Positions 7,959 to 16,997 of a DNA stretch of 64,000 nt are shown here, one piece after another. The DNA comes from Vibrio sp. SNU_ST1 (GTDB taxonomy: Bacteria; Pseudomonadota; Gammaproteobacteria; Enterobacterales; Vibrionaceae): the NCBI RefSeq assembly GCF_030563405.1, contig NZ_CP130748.1:310001-374000 (forward strand), in the 5' to 3' direction. Below the pieces are notes generated by a model that did not search any database, had not been told where the DNA came from, and saw nothing but the letters and a program-made list of their open reading frames with translations. The translations under genes were made by a program, and so were the position numbers. Every line of letters begins with the position of its first letter. Within the stretch, counting starts at the first letter, position 1.

Positions 7959-9623
7959 ATGCGTAAACTTGTAGTAGCAATTCTAGTGTCATCTTTAGTC
8001 GGCTGCTCGATGGGGCATAGAGACCCTGTTGAGATAAAAGAGTCTTTAAACGAATCTATTAATGAAGCGAATAGCAAAGCACTTCATAACTTACCTTCGT
8101 CGGTACAAGATGACCTTATGCCTCAGCTAAGTTCGGACTCTATATCTCCGAGTATGGAAACTGTCAAGCGCTTTCGTATTCAAGCAAAAGGCGTTGAAGC
8201 GAGAACCTTTTTTGCAAGCCTGGTGAAAGGTACAGAGTACAGTGCCGCGATTCATCCAAGCGTTGCTGGAAAACTCACTCTAAATCTAACAGACGTGACG
8301 TTAGATGAAGTACTGGCTGTTGCTCAGGATATGTATGGTTACGATATTGAAAAGCGTGGCAAGGTAATTCAAATTTACCCTGCTGGCTTGCGTACAGTCA
8401 CGATTCCTGTGGATTACTTGCAAGTAAAGCGCTCTGGTCGCTCTTTGACAACGATTACCACAGGAACAATTACAAATTCAGACTCTAAGCCATCGGGTTC
8501 TTCTAATTCTAGCTCTAAGTCTGATTCGTCCAATTCATCTGATTCGTCGAGCTCTACATCGAACGGCGGTACAGAGATCGAAACGATCTCTGAAAGTGAT
8601 TTTTGGCCGCAGCTTGAAGTAGCTGTCGCCCACTTAATTGGTTCTGGTGATGGGCAAAGTGTAGTAGTTACGCCGCAAGCAAGTGTGATTACGGTGCGAG
8701 CTTACCCGGATGAAATTCGTGAGGTTCGTGAGTTCCTTGGTATCTCTCAGAAACGCCTGCAGCGCCAAGTTATCTTGGAAGCAAAGATCATGGAAGTGAC
8801 GTTGAGTGATGGCTATCAGCAGGGTATTAACTGGACCAAGATGTTTTCGTCGAACGGAACTAACTACACGGTCGGTATGGGCTCAATTGTTAAAAATGCA
8901 GCTGGTACGATCATCCCTGGTACATTACCAGGCATGGACCCAATCGGTGCGGCTTTAGGTGGTCAATCTAATCTTGTTGTCTCTGGAGGTAGTTTTGAAG
9001 CCGTCTTGAGTTTCATGGACACACAGGGTGACTTGAATGTGTTATCTAGCCCAAGAGTGACAGCCGCTAATAACCAGAAAGCGGTTATTAAAGTGGGTAC
9101 TGACCAATACTACGTGACTGAATTATCAAGTTCAGTGGGGAGTGGGGATAACGCGAATGTGGCCCCTGAAGTTGAGTTAACCCCATTCTTCTCTGGTATT
9201 TCGTTGGATGTGACGCCGCAGATCGATGATAACGGTAATGTGTTTTTACATGTTCACCCTGCCGTTATTGAGGTGGAAGAGGAAGTGAAAGAGCTCAACC
9301 TAGGCTCAACAACAGGCATTGTGAAGCTGCCTTTGGCAAGAAGTTCGATTCGTGAGTCGGACTCAGTGATTCGAGCACAGGATGGTGATGTTGTTGTTAT
9401 TGGTGGATTGATGAAATCAAATACCAGTGACATGACCTCAAAAGTTCCATTTCTTGGTGATATTCCAGCGTTAGGCCATTTATTCCGCAATACCAGTCAG
9501 CTGACTCAAAAAACAGAGTTAGTGATTCTATTGAAACCAACGATTGTGGGTGTGAATACTTGGCAAACTGAGTTGGAGCGTTCTCGTGACCTTCTTCAGC
9601 AATGGTTCCCTGATGAAGAATAA
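7959..9623 (+). CDS. mshL: MSHA pilus outer-membrane secretin MshL
   Basis: 554-residue secretin forming the outer-membrane channel for the MSHA pilus. The N-terminus MRKLVVAILVSSLVGC ends in a lipobox (LVGC, Cys16), so it should be lipidated. A secretin/TonB-short N-terminal domain is at about 70-150. A serine/asparagine-rich linker spans about 165-205. The secretin core runs to the end (VVVIGGLMKSN and VPFLGDIPALGHLFR are family motifs). It is 15 bp after mshK. The Ser-rich linker looks like low-complexity drift, not a frameshift. Confidence 0.96.
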   Translation: MRKLVVAILVSSLVGCSMGHRDPVEIKESLNESINEANSKALHNLPSSVQDDLMPQLSSDSISPSMETVKRFRIQAKGVEARTFFASLVKGTEYSAAIHPSVAGKLTLNLTDVTLDEVLAVAQDMYGYDIEKRGKVIQIYPAGLRTVTIPVDYLQVKRSGRSLTTITTGTITNSDSKPSGSSNSSSKSDSSNSSDSSSSTSNGGTEIETISESDFWPQLEVAVAHLIGSGDGQSVVVTPQASVITVRAYPDEIREVREFLGISQKRLQRQVILEAKIMEVTLSDGYQQGINWTKMFSSNGTNYTVGMGSIVKNAAGTIIPGTLPGMDPIGAALGGQSNLVVSGGSFEAVLSFMDTQGDLNVLSSPRVTAANNQKAVIKVGTDQYYVTELSSSVGSGDNANVAPEVELTPFFSGISLDVTPQIDDNGNVFLHVHPAVIEVEEEVKELNLGSTTGIVKLPLARSSIRESDSVIRAQDGDVVVIGGLMKSNTSDMTSKVPFLGDIPALGHLFRNTSQLTQKTELVILLKPTIVGVNTWQTELERSRDLLQQWFPDEE

Positions 9624-9676
9624 TTGCTCATCGTCTCAATGTAGATTGGTCGTCATTGACTAAGCTGGATCATCCT

Positions 9677-10516
9677 ATGTATCAAGCTCATTTTGGTTTT
9701 GAACAGTTACCGTTTACCTTAACGCCGAATACCGATTTCTTTTATGGTTTAGTGCCTCACTTTGAAGCAATTCAAACGGTAATGTTGGCGTTAGAAATGG
9801 GTGAGGGCGTGATAAAAGTGACCGGAGAGGTAGGCACCGGAAAAACCATGGTGTGCCGGATGTTGGTCAATCACCTCAACGATAGTGCCGCCCTTATTTA
9901 CTTGCCAAATCCGGTGCTCTCCGGCGCGGATTTACGCCAAGCCGTGGCTAAAGAACTGGGTTTGACTATCGATAACGAAGCCACCTTAGTTGATAACATT
10001 CAACATAAACTCATTGAGTTACATAACTCAGGTTTAAGAGTTGTGGCGATTCTCGATGAGGCTCAAGCGTTGTCGGATGAAGCTCTCGAAACATTAAGGT
10101 TGTTCGGTAACCTTGAAACTGAAGATAAAAAACTGCTGCAGATTGTTTTATTAGGTCAGCCTGAATTGGATGCTCGATTAGAGGCTTACCACTTACGGCA
10201 GTTTCGCCAAAGAATCACGTTTAGCTCAACACTGAGGCCACTGACTCTCGATGAGACTGTGGCTTATATTGATAATCGGATCGTTAAATCTGGTGGTAAC
10301 ACCGAGTTGTTTAGCTTGAATCAAAAAAAAGCCATTTGTCGCTCGTCGTTAGGTATTCCAAGATTGATAAATCAACTGTGTCATAAAGCTCTTTTGCTTT
10401 CGTTTAGTGAAGATAAGAGAAGTGTCGATAATCAGCACCTGTTTTCAGCTATGCATGAAACATACGATGTATGTAAGCCTAAATTTAAAACGCCAATACT
10501 GTGGGGTTGGAATTAA
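9677..10516 (+). CDS. mshM: MSHA pilus ATPase MshM (ExeA-like AAA protein)
   Basis: 279 residues from ATG 9677; the upstream in-frame TTG (9656) lacks a ribosome site, and MYQAHFGFEQLPFTLTPN is the natural beginning. An AAA+ ATPase of the ExeA/GspA class: Walker A GEVGTGKT (about residue 50), Walker B VVAILDEAQAL, and arginines near RLINQLCHKALLL. ExeA proteins help insert secretins through peptidoglycan; here the partner would be MshL, just upstream. No membrane segment or peptidoglycan-binding domain is fused, so it should act from the cytosol. Confidence 0.93.
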   Translation: MYQAHFGFEQLPFTLTPNTDFFYGLVPHFEAIQTVMLALEMGEGVIKVTGEVGTGKTMVCRMLVNHLNDSAALIYLPNPVLSGADLRQAVAKELGLTIDNEATLVDNIQHKLIELHNSGLRVVAILDEAQALSDEALETLRLFGNLETEDKKLLQIVLLGQPELDARLEAYHLRQFRQRITFSSTLRPLTLDETVAYIDNRIVKSGGNTELFSLNQKKAICRSSLGIPRLINQLCHKALLLSFSEDKRSVDNQHLFSAMHETYDVCKPKFKTPILWGWN

Positions 10517-10518
10517 TT

Positions 10519-11661
10519 ATGAGCGTCATTAACAGCGCCTTGTCTGAATTGGCAAAGAAAAAATCAGCGATTTCAATTGAAGCTGCTGTAGTTCCTAAGG
10601 TTAAAACGCGTTCCCCATTGGTTTGGGTAGTCGCAGGTTTTACACTGAGCTTAGCCATGGGGGGCTGGGCGATATCGCAAGGCCCTGCTGTCGATAACTC
10701 AATATCAACTCGAGATATACAAGTTTCTGTTATGGATAGTTCTGAAGGTATGTCTGAAGCGGCCTTGACTCGACCTGTGTCCTCGCCGACTAAGAAGTTA
10801 GTGACGCTAGATTCAGCGAACCTTTCAGCTCACAACTCGGCAATACTAAAAAGTGCTCAAGCTAAATCTGATTCAGTCGTAGTATCAACTATTTTAGCTA
10901 CAAAGCCTCAAGTAAACCCTAAATCTCAAGGTACACCTAAAGCAAAAGTAGCAAAGCCAATGCTTGTTGCTAGCGTGGCTAAAAAAGATCTCACACCAGT
11001 ATCTAATCAGCCTGAAACGTCTGGCGATTCAGAAAACAGTGGAATGTTGATTGAGCAGGTGGAATTGACGCCTGAGCAGTTATCAGTGAATGCACAAGGG
11101 CGAGCTCAAAAAGCACTGGATGCCAATGATCTTACAGGGGCTTTGAAAGGTTACACTGAAGCTTTGCGTTATACTCCTCGAAATGAAGATGTGCGCCAGA
11201 AACTCGCTATCCTCTATTTTGGGAAAGGTGACACGCGAAAAGCCTATGAGATATTTCAGTCGGGCATCAAACTTAATATCAACAGTGAAAAACTACGCTT
11301 AGGTTTATCTAAGTTACTCGTGAAAGCCAATCAGCCAGAAGCCGCTTTGAGCCCATTAATACATTTATCGCCTAGTCCAACTCAAGATTACTTAGCAATG
11401 CGTGCAGCATTAAGTCAAAGGTCTCAACAAGAAGAAATCGCACTAGAGAGTTACCAAAAACTGACTGAGGTCGATTCAGATAATGCTCGCTGGTGGTTAG
11501 GTTTAGCGATTCAACAAGAGCGTCAACTTGATTTTGCGGCTGCAAAGCAATCATACCAAGGAGCATTGGTTAGAGTTGGGATCTCATCTCAGTCGCAAGG
11601 CTTTGTTCGTGATCGCTTAAAAATACTCAGTGCTTTAGAGGAGAGTAGCGATGCAAATTAG
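10519..11661 (+). CDS. mshN: MSHA biogenesis protein MshN (membrane-anchored TPR protein)
   Basis: 380 residues from ATG 10519, 2 bp after mshM. One N-terminal membrane segment (about 33-52, LVWVVAGFTLSLAMGGWAI), a long S/T/K-rich flexible region (about 60-195), and four or five TPR repeats (about 200-375; AQKALDANDLTGALKGYTEAL is partly visible as the first). Likely a periplasmic scaffold. It overlaps mshE by 11 bp. Family function is poorly defined; the name comes from synteny. Confidence 0.9.
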   Translation: MSVINSALSELAKKKSAISIEAAVVPKVKTRSPLVWVVAGFTLSLAMGGWAISQGPAVDNSISTRDIQVSVMDSSEGMSEAALTRPVSSPTKKLVTLDSANLSAHNSAILKSAQAKSDSVVVSTILATKPQVNPKSQGTPKAKVAKPMLVASVAKKDLTPVSNQPETSGDSENSGMLIEQVELTPEQLSVNAQGRAQKALDANDLTGALKGYTEALRYTPRNEDVRQKLAILYFGKGDTRKAYEIFQSGIKLNINSEKLRLGLSKLLVKANQPEAALSPLIHLSPSPTQDYLAMRAALSQRSQQEEIALESYQKLTEVDSDNARWWLGLAIQQERQLDFAAAKQSYQGALVRVGISSQSQGFVRDRLKILSALEESSDAN

Positions 11662-13375
11662 ATTAAGAAAAAGGCTCGGTGATTTGCTCGTAGAAGAGGG
11701 CATCATTACTGAAGATCAAGTTGAACAAGCTCTGGCCGCGCAAAAAAGGACTGGCCGTAAGCTTGGTGATGCACTGATCGAGCTTGGTTTTTTATCAGAG
11801 CAGCAAATGCTCAGTTTCTTGTCGCAACAGCTTGCTATTCCTCTTATTGATATTAGCCGAGCTAACGTTGACGTCGAAGCTGTGCAGCTTTTACCTGAGG
11901 TTCATGCTCGCCGCCTTCGTGCTTTGGTCATTGGGCGTCAAGGTGACACATTACGTGTTGCAATGAGTGATCCAGCCGATCTGTTTGCCCAAGAATCATT
12001 GCTTAGCCAACTAGGCGACTACGCACTCGAATTTGTCGTCGCCCAAGAGAGGCAATTAGTTGATGGTTTCGACCGTTATTACCGAAGAACCAAAGAGATT
12101 GCCTCATTTGCTGAGCAGCTTCATGCTGAGCATAAAGTTAATGAAGCCTTTGATTTTGATATTGCTGAAGAAGACAGCGACGAAGTTACGGTCGTTAAGC
12201 TAGTAAACTCGCTGTTTGAAGATGCTATTCAAGTTGGTGCATCTGATATTCATATTGAACCAGATTCAAACGTATTACGTTTGCGTCAGCGTATTGATGG
12301 TGTTCTGCATGAAACGTTGTTGAATGAAGTGAATATTGCTTCTGCACTGGTTTTGCGTTTGAAGCTGATGGCTAACCTCGACATTTCAGAGAAACGACTG
12401 CCTCAAGATGGTCGCTTCAATATTCGCGTTAAAGGTCAATCGGTCGATATTCGTATGTCGACTATGCCAGTACAGCACGGTGAGTCAGTGGTTATGCGTT
12501 TGCTTAATCAATCCGCTGGCCTACGTAAATTGGAGTTGTCAGGCATTCCGAGTGATTTGCTCGTTCGTCTTCGTCATCAATTACGTCGCCCACATGGCAT
12601 GATCCTCGTTACCGGGCCTACGGGCTCAGGTAAAACAACCACTCTATACGGTGCGCTAAGTGAATTAAACGAACCGGGTAAAAAGATCATTACCGCTGAA
12701 GACCCTGTAGAATACCGTCTTCCTCGTGTGAATCAGGTTCAGGTAAACCCTAAGATTAACCTCAACTTCTCAACTATCTTGAGAACCTTCCTACGTCAGG
12801 ACCCGGATATCATTCTTATTGGTGAGATGCGAGACCACGAAACCGTTGAAATTGGTTTGAGAGCGGCACTTACTGGTCACTTAGTGTTAAGTACTCTGCA
12901 TACCAACGATGCAGTAGACAGTGCATTGCGTATGATGGACATGGGGGCTCCGGGTTATCTGGTGGCAAGTGCTGTTCGAGCCGTGGTCGCGCAGCGGTTA
13001 GTTCGTAAGGTATGTGCTGATTGCAAGGTTGATGATGAGCTGGATGAAGCGCGTAAGCAATGGTTGAGTGTTCGTTTCCCAAACCAGCTAGGTACGCCAT
13101 TTATGAAAGGGCGTGGTTGTCAAAATTGTAATTTGACAGGCTACAGTGGTCGTGTTGGTGTGTTTGAAATGTTGGAGCTCGATCAGCCTATGATGGATGC
13201 GCTTAGAGCCAATGATGCCGTTGGTTTTGCTCAAACGGCAAGGCAGTCAGAAAACTACAAACCGCTGTTAGCTTCTGCGATGGAATTGGCCATGCAGGGT
13301 GTTGTGAGCTTTGATGAGGTAATGAACCTTGGCGAAGGCGATGCTTCTGGTGCCACTGATCCAATTTATCTGTAG
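11651..13375 (+). CDS. mshE: MSHA pilus extension ATPase MshE (c-di-GMP-binding GspE family)
   Basis: 574 residues. The N-terminal MshEN module (about 5-60: RLGDLLVEEGIITEDQ, then a second LGDALIELGFLSEQQ) is the known c-di-GMP-binding repeat of this family, with both copies intact. The GspE ATPase core has Walker A GPTGSGKTTT (about 320), an Asp box DPDIILIGEMRD, a His box STLHTNDA, and a tetracysteine zinc site CADC/CQNC. Powers pilus polymerisation. In V. cholerae c-di-GMP binding to MshE stimulates pilus extension, which links it to the GGDEF/EAL protein at the head of the locus. Confidence 0.97.
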   Translation: MQIRLRKRLGDLLVEEGIITEDQVEQALAAQKRTGRKLGDALIELGFLSEQQMLSFLSQQLAIPLIDISRANVDVEAVQLLPEVHARRLRALVIGRQGDTLRVAMSDPADLFAQESLLSQLGDYALEFVVAQERQLVDGFDRYYRRTKEIASFAEQLHAEHKVNEAFDFDIAEEDSDEVTVVKLVNSLFEDAIQVGASDIHIEPDSNVLRLRQRIDGVLHETLLNEVNIASALVLRLKLMANLDISEKRLPQDGRFNIRVKGQSVDIRMSTMPVQHGESVVMRLLNQSAGLRKLELSGIPSDLLVRLRHQLRRPHGMILVTGPTGSGKTTTLYGALSELNEPGKKIITAEDPVEYRLPRVNQVQVNPKINLNFSTILRTFLRQDPDIILIGEMRDHETVEIGLRAALTGHLVLSTLHTNDAVDSALRMMDMGAPGYLVASAVRAVVAQRLVRKVCADCKVDDELDEARKQWLSVRFPNQLGTPFMKGRGCQNCNLTGYSGRVGVFEMLELDQPMMDALRANDAVGFAQTARQSENYKPLLASAMELAMQGVVSFDEVMNLGEGDASGATDPIYL

Positions 13376-13387
13376 AGGTAGAGTGAT

Positions 13388-14611
13388 ATGCCAACTTATC
13401 GTTATGTAGGTCGCAGTTCTGGTGGCAGTCAAGTGACAGGTCAGTTGGATGCGAATAACGAAGATCTTGCTGCTGACAGTTTGATGAGTAAAGGGATCAT
13501 TCCAACTTCGATTAAACTTGGAAAAAGTGGCGGTTCAATCTTGGATATGGATGTATCCAGTCTGTTCTCCCCGAATGTGCCTTTAGAGGTGTTGGTTCTG
13601 TTTTGCCGACAGTTGTATAGCTTAACTAAGGCGGGCGTTCCACTATTAAGATCGATGAAAGGGTTAACTCAGCATTGTGAAAATAAGCAACTGAAAGTAG
13701 CACTTGAAGAAGTGGTCGCTGAGCTTACAAATGGTCGTGGATTAGCGGCATCGATGCAAATGCACCCTAAGGTATTTAGTCCATTGTTTGTATCGATGAT
13801 CAGTGTTGGTGAGAATACAGGTCGTTTAGATCAGGCATTGTTACAACTAGCAGGATACTACGAACAAGAGGTTGAAACTCGAAAGCGAATTAAAACGGCA
13901 ATGCGTTACCCAACGTTCGTGATTACTTTTATTACAATCGCTATGTTTGTCTTGAATATATTTGTGATTCCTCAGTTTTCAAGTATGTTCGCGCGTTTTG
14001 GCGTCAACTTGCCGCTTCCAACCCGTATTTTAATGGGGATGTCTGAGTTTTTTGTTAATTACTGGGGGTTAATGCTTGGGTTAATCTTTGGTCTTATTTT
14101 TGCTTTTAAAGCATGGGTTAAGACAGATAAAGGGTGGGAAAAGTGGGATCGGCTGCGCTTAAAAATGCCAGTGATTGGTGGAGTGGTCAATCGAGCTCTA
14201 TTGTCGCGCTTCTCACGTACTTTTGCTTTGATGCTAAAAGCAGGCGTACCACTTAACCAATCGTTATCGCTATCGGCTGAAGCTCTGGACAATCGTTTTT
14301 TAGAACTTCGTGTTCAAGGCATGAAATCGGCAATAGAAGCGGGCAGCACCGTCTCTTCAACCGCGATTAACAGCGAAATTTTCACACCACTCGTGATACA
14401 AATGATTTCTGTGGGTGAAGAAACGGGGCGTATTGATGAATTGCTGCTCGAAGTTGCGGATTTTTACGACCGAGAGGTTGATTACGATCTAAAAACGTTA
14501 ACCGCTAGAATTGAACCTATTCTGTTGACCATCGTTGCGGGAATGGTGCTGATTTTAGCTCTGGGTATTTTCTTGCCGATGTGGGGAATGCTGGATGCAA
14601 TCAAAGGTTAG
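13388..14611 (+). CDS. mshG: MSHA pilus inner-membrane platform protein MshG (GspF/PilC family)
   Basis: 407 residues, the usual PilC/GspF length, with two T2SSF domains. Membrane segments occur near 175-195 (FVITFITIAMFVLNIFV), 220-240 and 375-395 (ILLTIVAGMVLILALGIFLP). The repeated motif ISVGENTGRLDQ / ISVGEETGRIDE marks the two halves. It is the platform that MshE turns to push pilins. 12 bp after mshE, with AGAGGTAGAG as ribosome site. Confidence 0.96.
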   Translation: MPTYRYVGRSSGGSQVTGQLDANNEDLAADSLMSKGIIPTSIKLGKSGGSILDMDVSSLFSPNVPLEVLVLFCRQLYSLTKAGVPLLRSMKGLTQHCENKQLKVALEEVVAELTNGRGLAASMQMHPKVFSPLFVSMISVGENTGRLDQALLQLAGYYEQEVETRKRIKTAMRYPTFVITFITIAMFVLNIFVIPQFSSMFARFGVNLPLPTRILMGMSEFFVNYWGLMLGLIFGLIFAFKAWVKTDKGWEKWDRLRLKMPVIGGVVNRALLSRFSRTFALMLKAGVPLNQSLSLSAEALDNRFLELRVQGMKSAIEAGSTVSSTAINSEIFTPLVIQMISVGEETGRIDELLLEVADFYDREVDYDLKTLTARIEPILLTIVAGMVLILALGIFLPMWGMLDAIKG

Positions 14612-14614
14612 AGG

Positions 14615-15070
14615 ATGCTGAATAACCTACAGCGCTCACGTTTTGTTATTTGGGTTGCGGTTATTCTTTTTCTCGTTATGGGATTGCTTTCTGTATGGAA
14701 AACAGTAGAAGAAGAAGCAACGAACACGGCATTGATAGTTGCAAGTAAGCGAATCCTTGAGCAAGCTAATTTGTTCAAACAGCAGTATTTGTTATCTGGT
14801 GTGGCGCAAAAGAATGATTCGAAACCGCCAAAGACTTACAGCAGAACGGGGTGGGTTATGCCAATTAAAGACTCTACTCGAAATTGCGGTTATTGGTTGG
14901 AGCAATTATATCCTAAGGGGAGTATTTTAGGTCTCAGCTCTCCAAGTATTGAAGACAAAAGTGATAACATTCGTTTTCATTGCCGATATCATTATAGTGA
15001 TAAGTATCAGATAGATATATTACTAAAAAAAGAAAGATTTAGTGTCAAAGTCAATATATTGGCCTTGTGA
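14615..15070 (+). CDS. mshF: MSHA biogenesis protein MshF
   Basis: 151 residues: an N-terminal membrane segment (about 10-28, FVIWVAVILFLVMGLLSVW) with a short periplasmic domain holding two cysteines (NCGYW and FHCRYHY) and no pilin prepeptidase site. Last gene of the first msh block, 3 bp after mshG. Function is unknown; the assignment rests on position between mshG and mshB. AT-rich 3' end. Confidence 0.85.
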   Translation: MLNNLQRSRFVIWVAVILFLVMGLLSVWKTVEEEATNTALIVASKRILEQANLFKQQYLLSGVAQKNDSKPPKTYSRTGWVMPIKDSTRNCGYWLEQLYPKGSILGLSSPSIEDKSDNIRFHCRYHYSDKYQIDILLKKERFSVKVNILAL

Positions 15071-15075
15071 ACGTA

Positions 15076-15118
15076 TTGACGCTGTTTTTATGGTTTTATA
15101 CATATTCAAATGTATAAT
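15076..15118 (+). promoter_or_regulatory. Candidate promoter(s) for mshB-mshA-Q
   Basis: TTGACG (15076-15081), 17 bp, TACATA (15099-15104) is a good sigma-70 pair. A second, perfect TATAAT lies at 15113-15118 without a good -35. This fits a two-operon arrangement, with pilin genes transcribed separately from the assembly genes. Confidence 0.55.
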
Positions 15119-15149
15119 GCGCATTAGCAATTAGATGAGTAGGTAGAAA

Positions 15150-15725
15150 GTGCTTAAAAATCAAAAGGGTTTCTCCCTAGTCGAGTTGGTCATAGTGATT
15201 GTCGTCGTGGGCTTATTAGCCGTTGCTGCTTTACCCCGTTTCTTAGATGTGACAGACGAAGCTAAGAAAGCCAGTATTGAAGGTGTCGCGGGTGGTTTTG
15301 CGACAGGAGTGCTTTCAGCAAGAGCTCAATGGGAAGCAGAAGCTCGTCCATCAGAAAGAATTGGTGTTGAAATATACAATACTGTAAATTACGATGGTGT
15401 TGATTTTTGGCTAACCAGATCAACAAGTAGCAATGGACGTACTAATTTTAGAGACGGCTACCCATGGTCTATAAACACAAATTCAGCTTCAGCTCCGTCT
15501 AATGATGTGACTGATGCTTCGTGTGTCGATTTAATGGAAAATCTACTTCAGAACCCTCCTAAAGTTGGAACATTAACCAATGTGGCTAATGGTTCGAATT
15601 ACAAATATTCAGCGCAAGCGGATAATAGTAATGACTACTGTACTTACATTCAATTGGAAGGCGGTACTCAGCATCAATTCGTTTACGAGATTAGAACTGG
15701 TCGTGTGACCGTAACACTGCAGTAA
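15150..15725 (+). CDS. mshB: MSHA minor pilin/prepilin MshB
   Basis: 191 residues, GTG start with AGGTAGAAA upstream. Type IV prepilin: short leader MLKNQKG, then FSLVELVIVIVVVGLLAVAALPRF, where the G/F peptidase cut and Glu5 are visible. The C-terminal domain has two cysteines (SCVDLM and DYCTYI) that probably close the D-region loop. Directly before mshA. Confidence 0.94.
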   Translation: MLKNQKGFSLVELVIVIVVVGLLAVAALPRFLDVTDEAKKASIEGVAGGFATGVLSARAQWEAEARPSERIGVEIYNTVNYDGVDFWLTRSTSSNGRTNFRDGYPWSINTNSASAPSNDVTDASCVDLMENLLQNPPKVGTLTNVANGSNYKYSAQADNSNDYCTYIQLEGGTQHQFVYEIRTGRVTVTLQ

Positions 15726-15758
15726 ACCTGCGTTAAATATACATAGAGAGAAAAGACT

Positions 15759-16310
15759 ATGAAAAAACAAAGCGGTTTCACCCTAATAGAACTAGTGGTG
15801 GTAATTGTTATTCTAGGTATTCTTGCAGTTACTGCAGCACCTCGTTTCTTAAACTTACAAGGTGATGCTCGTGAGTCTTCACTGCAAGGCCTGCGCGGCG
15901 CAATGGCAGGAGCGACGGGAATCGTTTACGGCCGAGCTGCAATTGATGGTATTGAACTGCGTCAAAAAACAGCCGATGCAGCAACGACACCTGTGACAAC
16001 TGATGGAATTGCAACTAACTTTGGTTATCCGACATTTGCCGATATTGGTGCGCTAAACAGTGGCATCGAAGAGGCTGTGGAAGGTCTACCTGGCGGAGAT
16101 TGGGTTGCGGTTAATATAACGACAACACCAACAGCACCTACGTTTGATGTTGTTGCGTACTCTTTTGTTGGCTCTGATGTTGATGCTGCGACGAACGGTT
16201 TTACTTATGATTTTGGAACTCAAGTTGGAACGGGTTGCTTCGTGCTTTACGCTGAGGCGGATAATGCAACGACTCCAGCCTTTACTGTTGCAGTTACCGG
16301 GGGCTGTTAA
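15759..16310 (+). CDS. mshA: MSHA major pilin MshA
   Basis: 183 residues; major subunit of the mannose-sensitive haemagglutinin pilus. Leader MKKQSG is cut before FTLIELVVVIVILGILAVTA with Glu5, and GRAAIDGIELRQ lies in the globular head. Cysteines occur only near the end (GTGCFVLYAEAD and the final GGC), giving a short C-terminal disulfide loop. The strong start context (AGAGAGAAAAGACT) and its own terminator fit high expression. Confidence 0.96.
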   Translation: MKKQSGFTLIELVVVIVILGILAVTAAPRFLNLQGDARESSLQGLRGAMAGATGIVYGRAAIDGIELRQKTADAATTPVTTDGIATNFGYPTFADIGALNSGIEEAVEGLPGGDWVAVNITTTPTAPTFDVVAYSFVGSDVDAATNGFTYDFGTQVGTGCFVLYAEADNATTPAFTVAVTGGC

Positions 16311-16324
16311 TCGCTAATTGCTTT

Positions 16325-16351
16325 AAAAGGCCAGCATTGCTGGCCTTTTTT
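16325..16351 (+). terminator. Rho-independent terminator after mshA
   Basis: AAAAGGCCAGC, loop ATT, GCTGGCCTTTTTT: an 11-bp stem with a T run, 15 bp past the mshA stop. The minor pilin genes downstream would need readthrough or their own promoter. Confidence 0.93.
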
Positions 16352-16445
16352 CTATCTGAAATTCATACCAGCAACAAAGACAACCTCTCTTCCCTGAGTT
16401 ACACTTAATCTTTAAATTATCAAATATTTAGCGGATTGGATTTCG

Positions 16446-16997
16446 GTGAATCAATTCAATAGAACATACAGGAAAAATGGACTTCAGCAACTAGGCTTCA
16501 CTTTGGTTGAGCTAATCATTGTGATCTTGTTGATCGCGATTGTCTCTGCCTACGCTGCTAGCCGTCTATCCGGAAGGGATAGCTTTTCTGCCTTTGCTGC
16601 TCAAGAGCAAGTAACTTCTGTTGTCCGCCAAGTTCAAGTTAATCGTATGCAGTCCAATGTGGACCTTGGGACCGTCGTTGGGGATAGCAATTTTATTCTC
16701 GCTATCGTTGGGAATTGTATCGGTTCCGAAGTGAGCTGTACCGCGCAAAACCAAGCTCGCAGTGATTGGGTTATGCTCAACGGGGTCACTTTAACGGCTA
16801 CATCTAATACCGCACCTGCCAGTCCCCTATCTCTAGTTAACTTTGATTTATTAGGCAACCCTACAACAGGTGAAACACCTGCTGGCGTTGTCGTTGACGT
16901 TGCAGCCGGTGTGGTGATTACTATCACTTCAAATGTGAACACCTGCCGTGTGGATATTAACTCGCAAGGTTATGTCGAAAATGGGGGGTGCTCATGA
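16446..16997 (+). CDS. mshC: MSHA minor prepilin MshC
   Basis: 183 residues, GTG start. The leader (MNQFNRTYRKNGLQQLG) is long, then FTLVELIIVILLIAIVSAYA with Glu5. Cysteines near IVGNC, EVSC, NTC and the end. First gene after the mshA terminator; its last four bases overlap the mshD start (ATGA). Confidence 0.92.
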   Translation: MNQFNRTYRKNGLQQLGFTLVELIIVILLIAIVSAYAASRLSGRDSFSAFAAQEQVTSVVRQVQVNRMQSNVDLGTVVGDSNFILAIVGNCIGSEVSCTAQNQARSDWVMLNGVTLTATSNTAPASPLSLVNFDLLGNPTTGETPAGVVVDVAAGVVITITSNVNTCRVDINSQGYVENGGCS

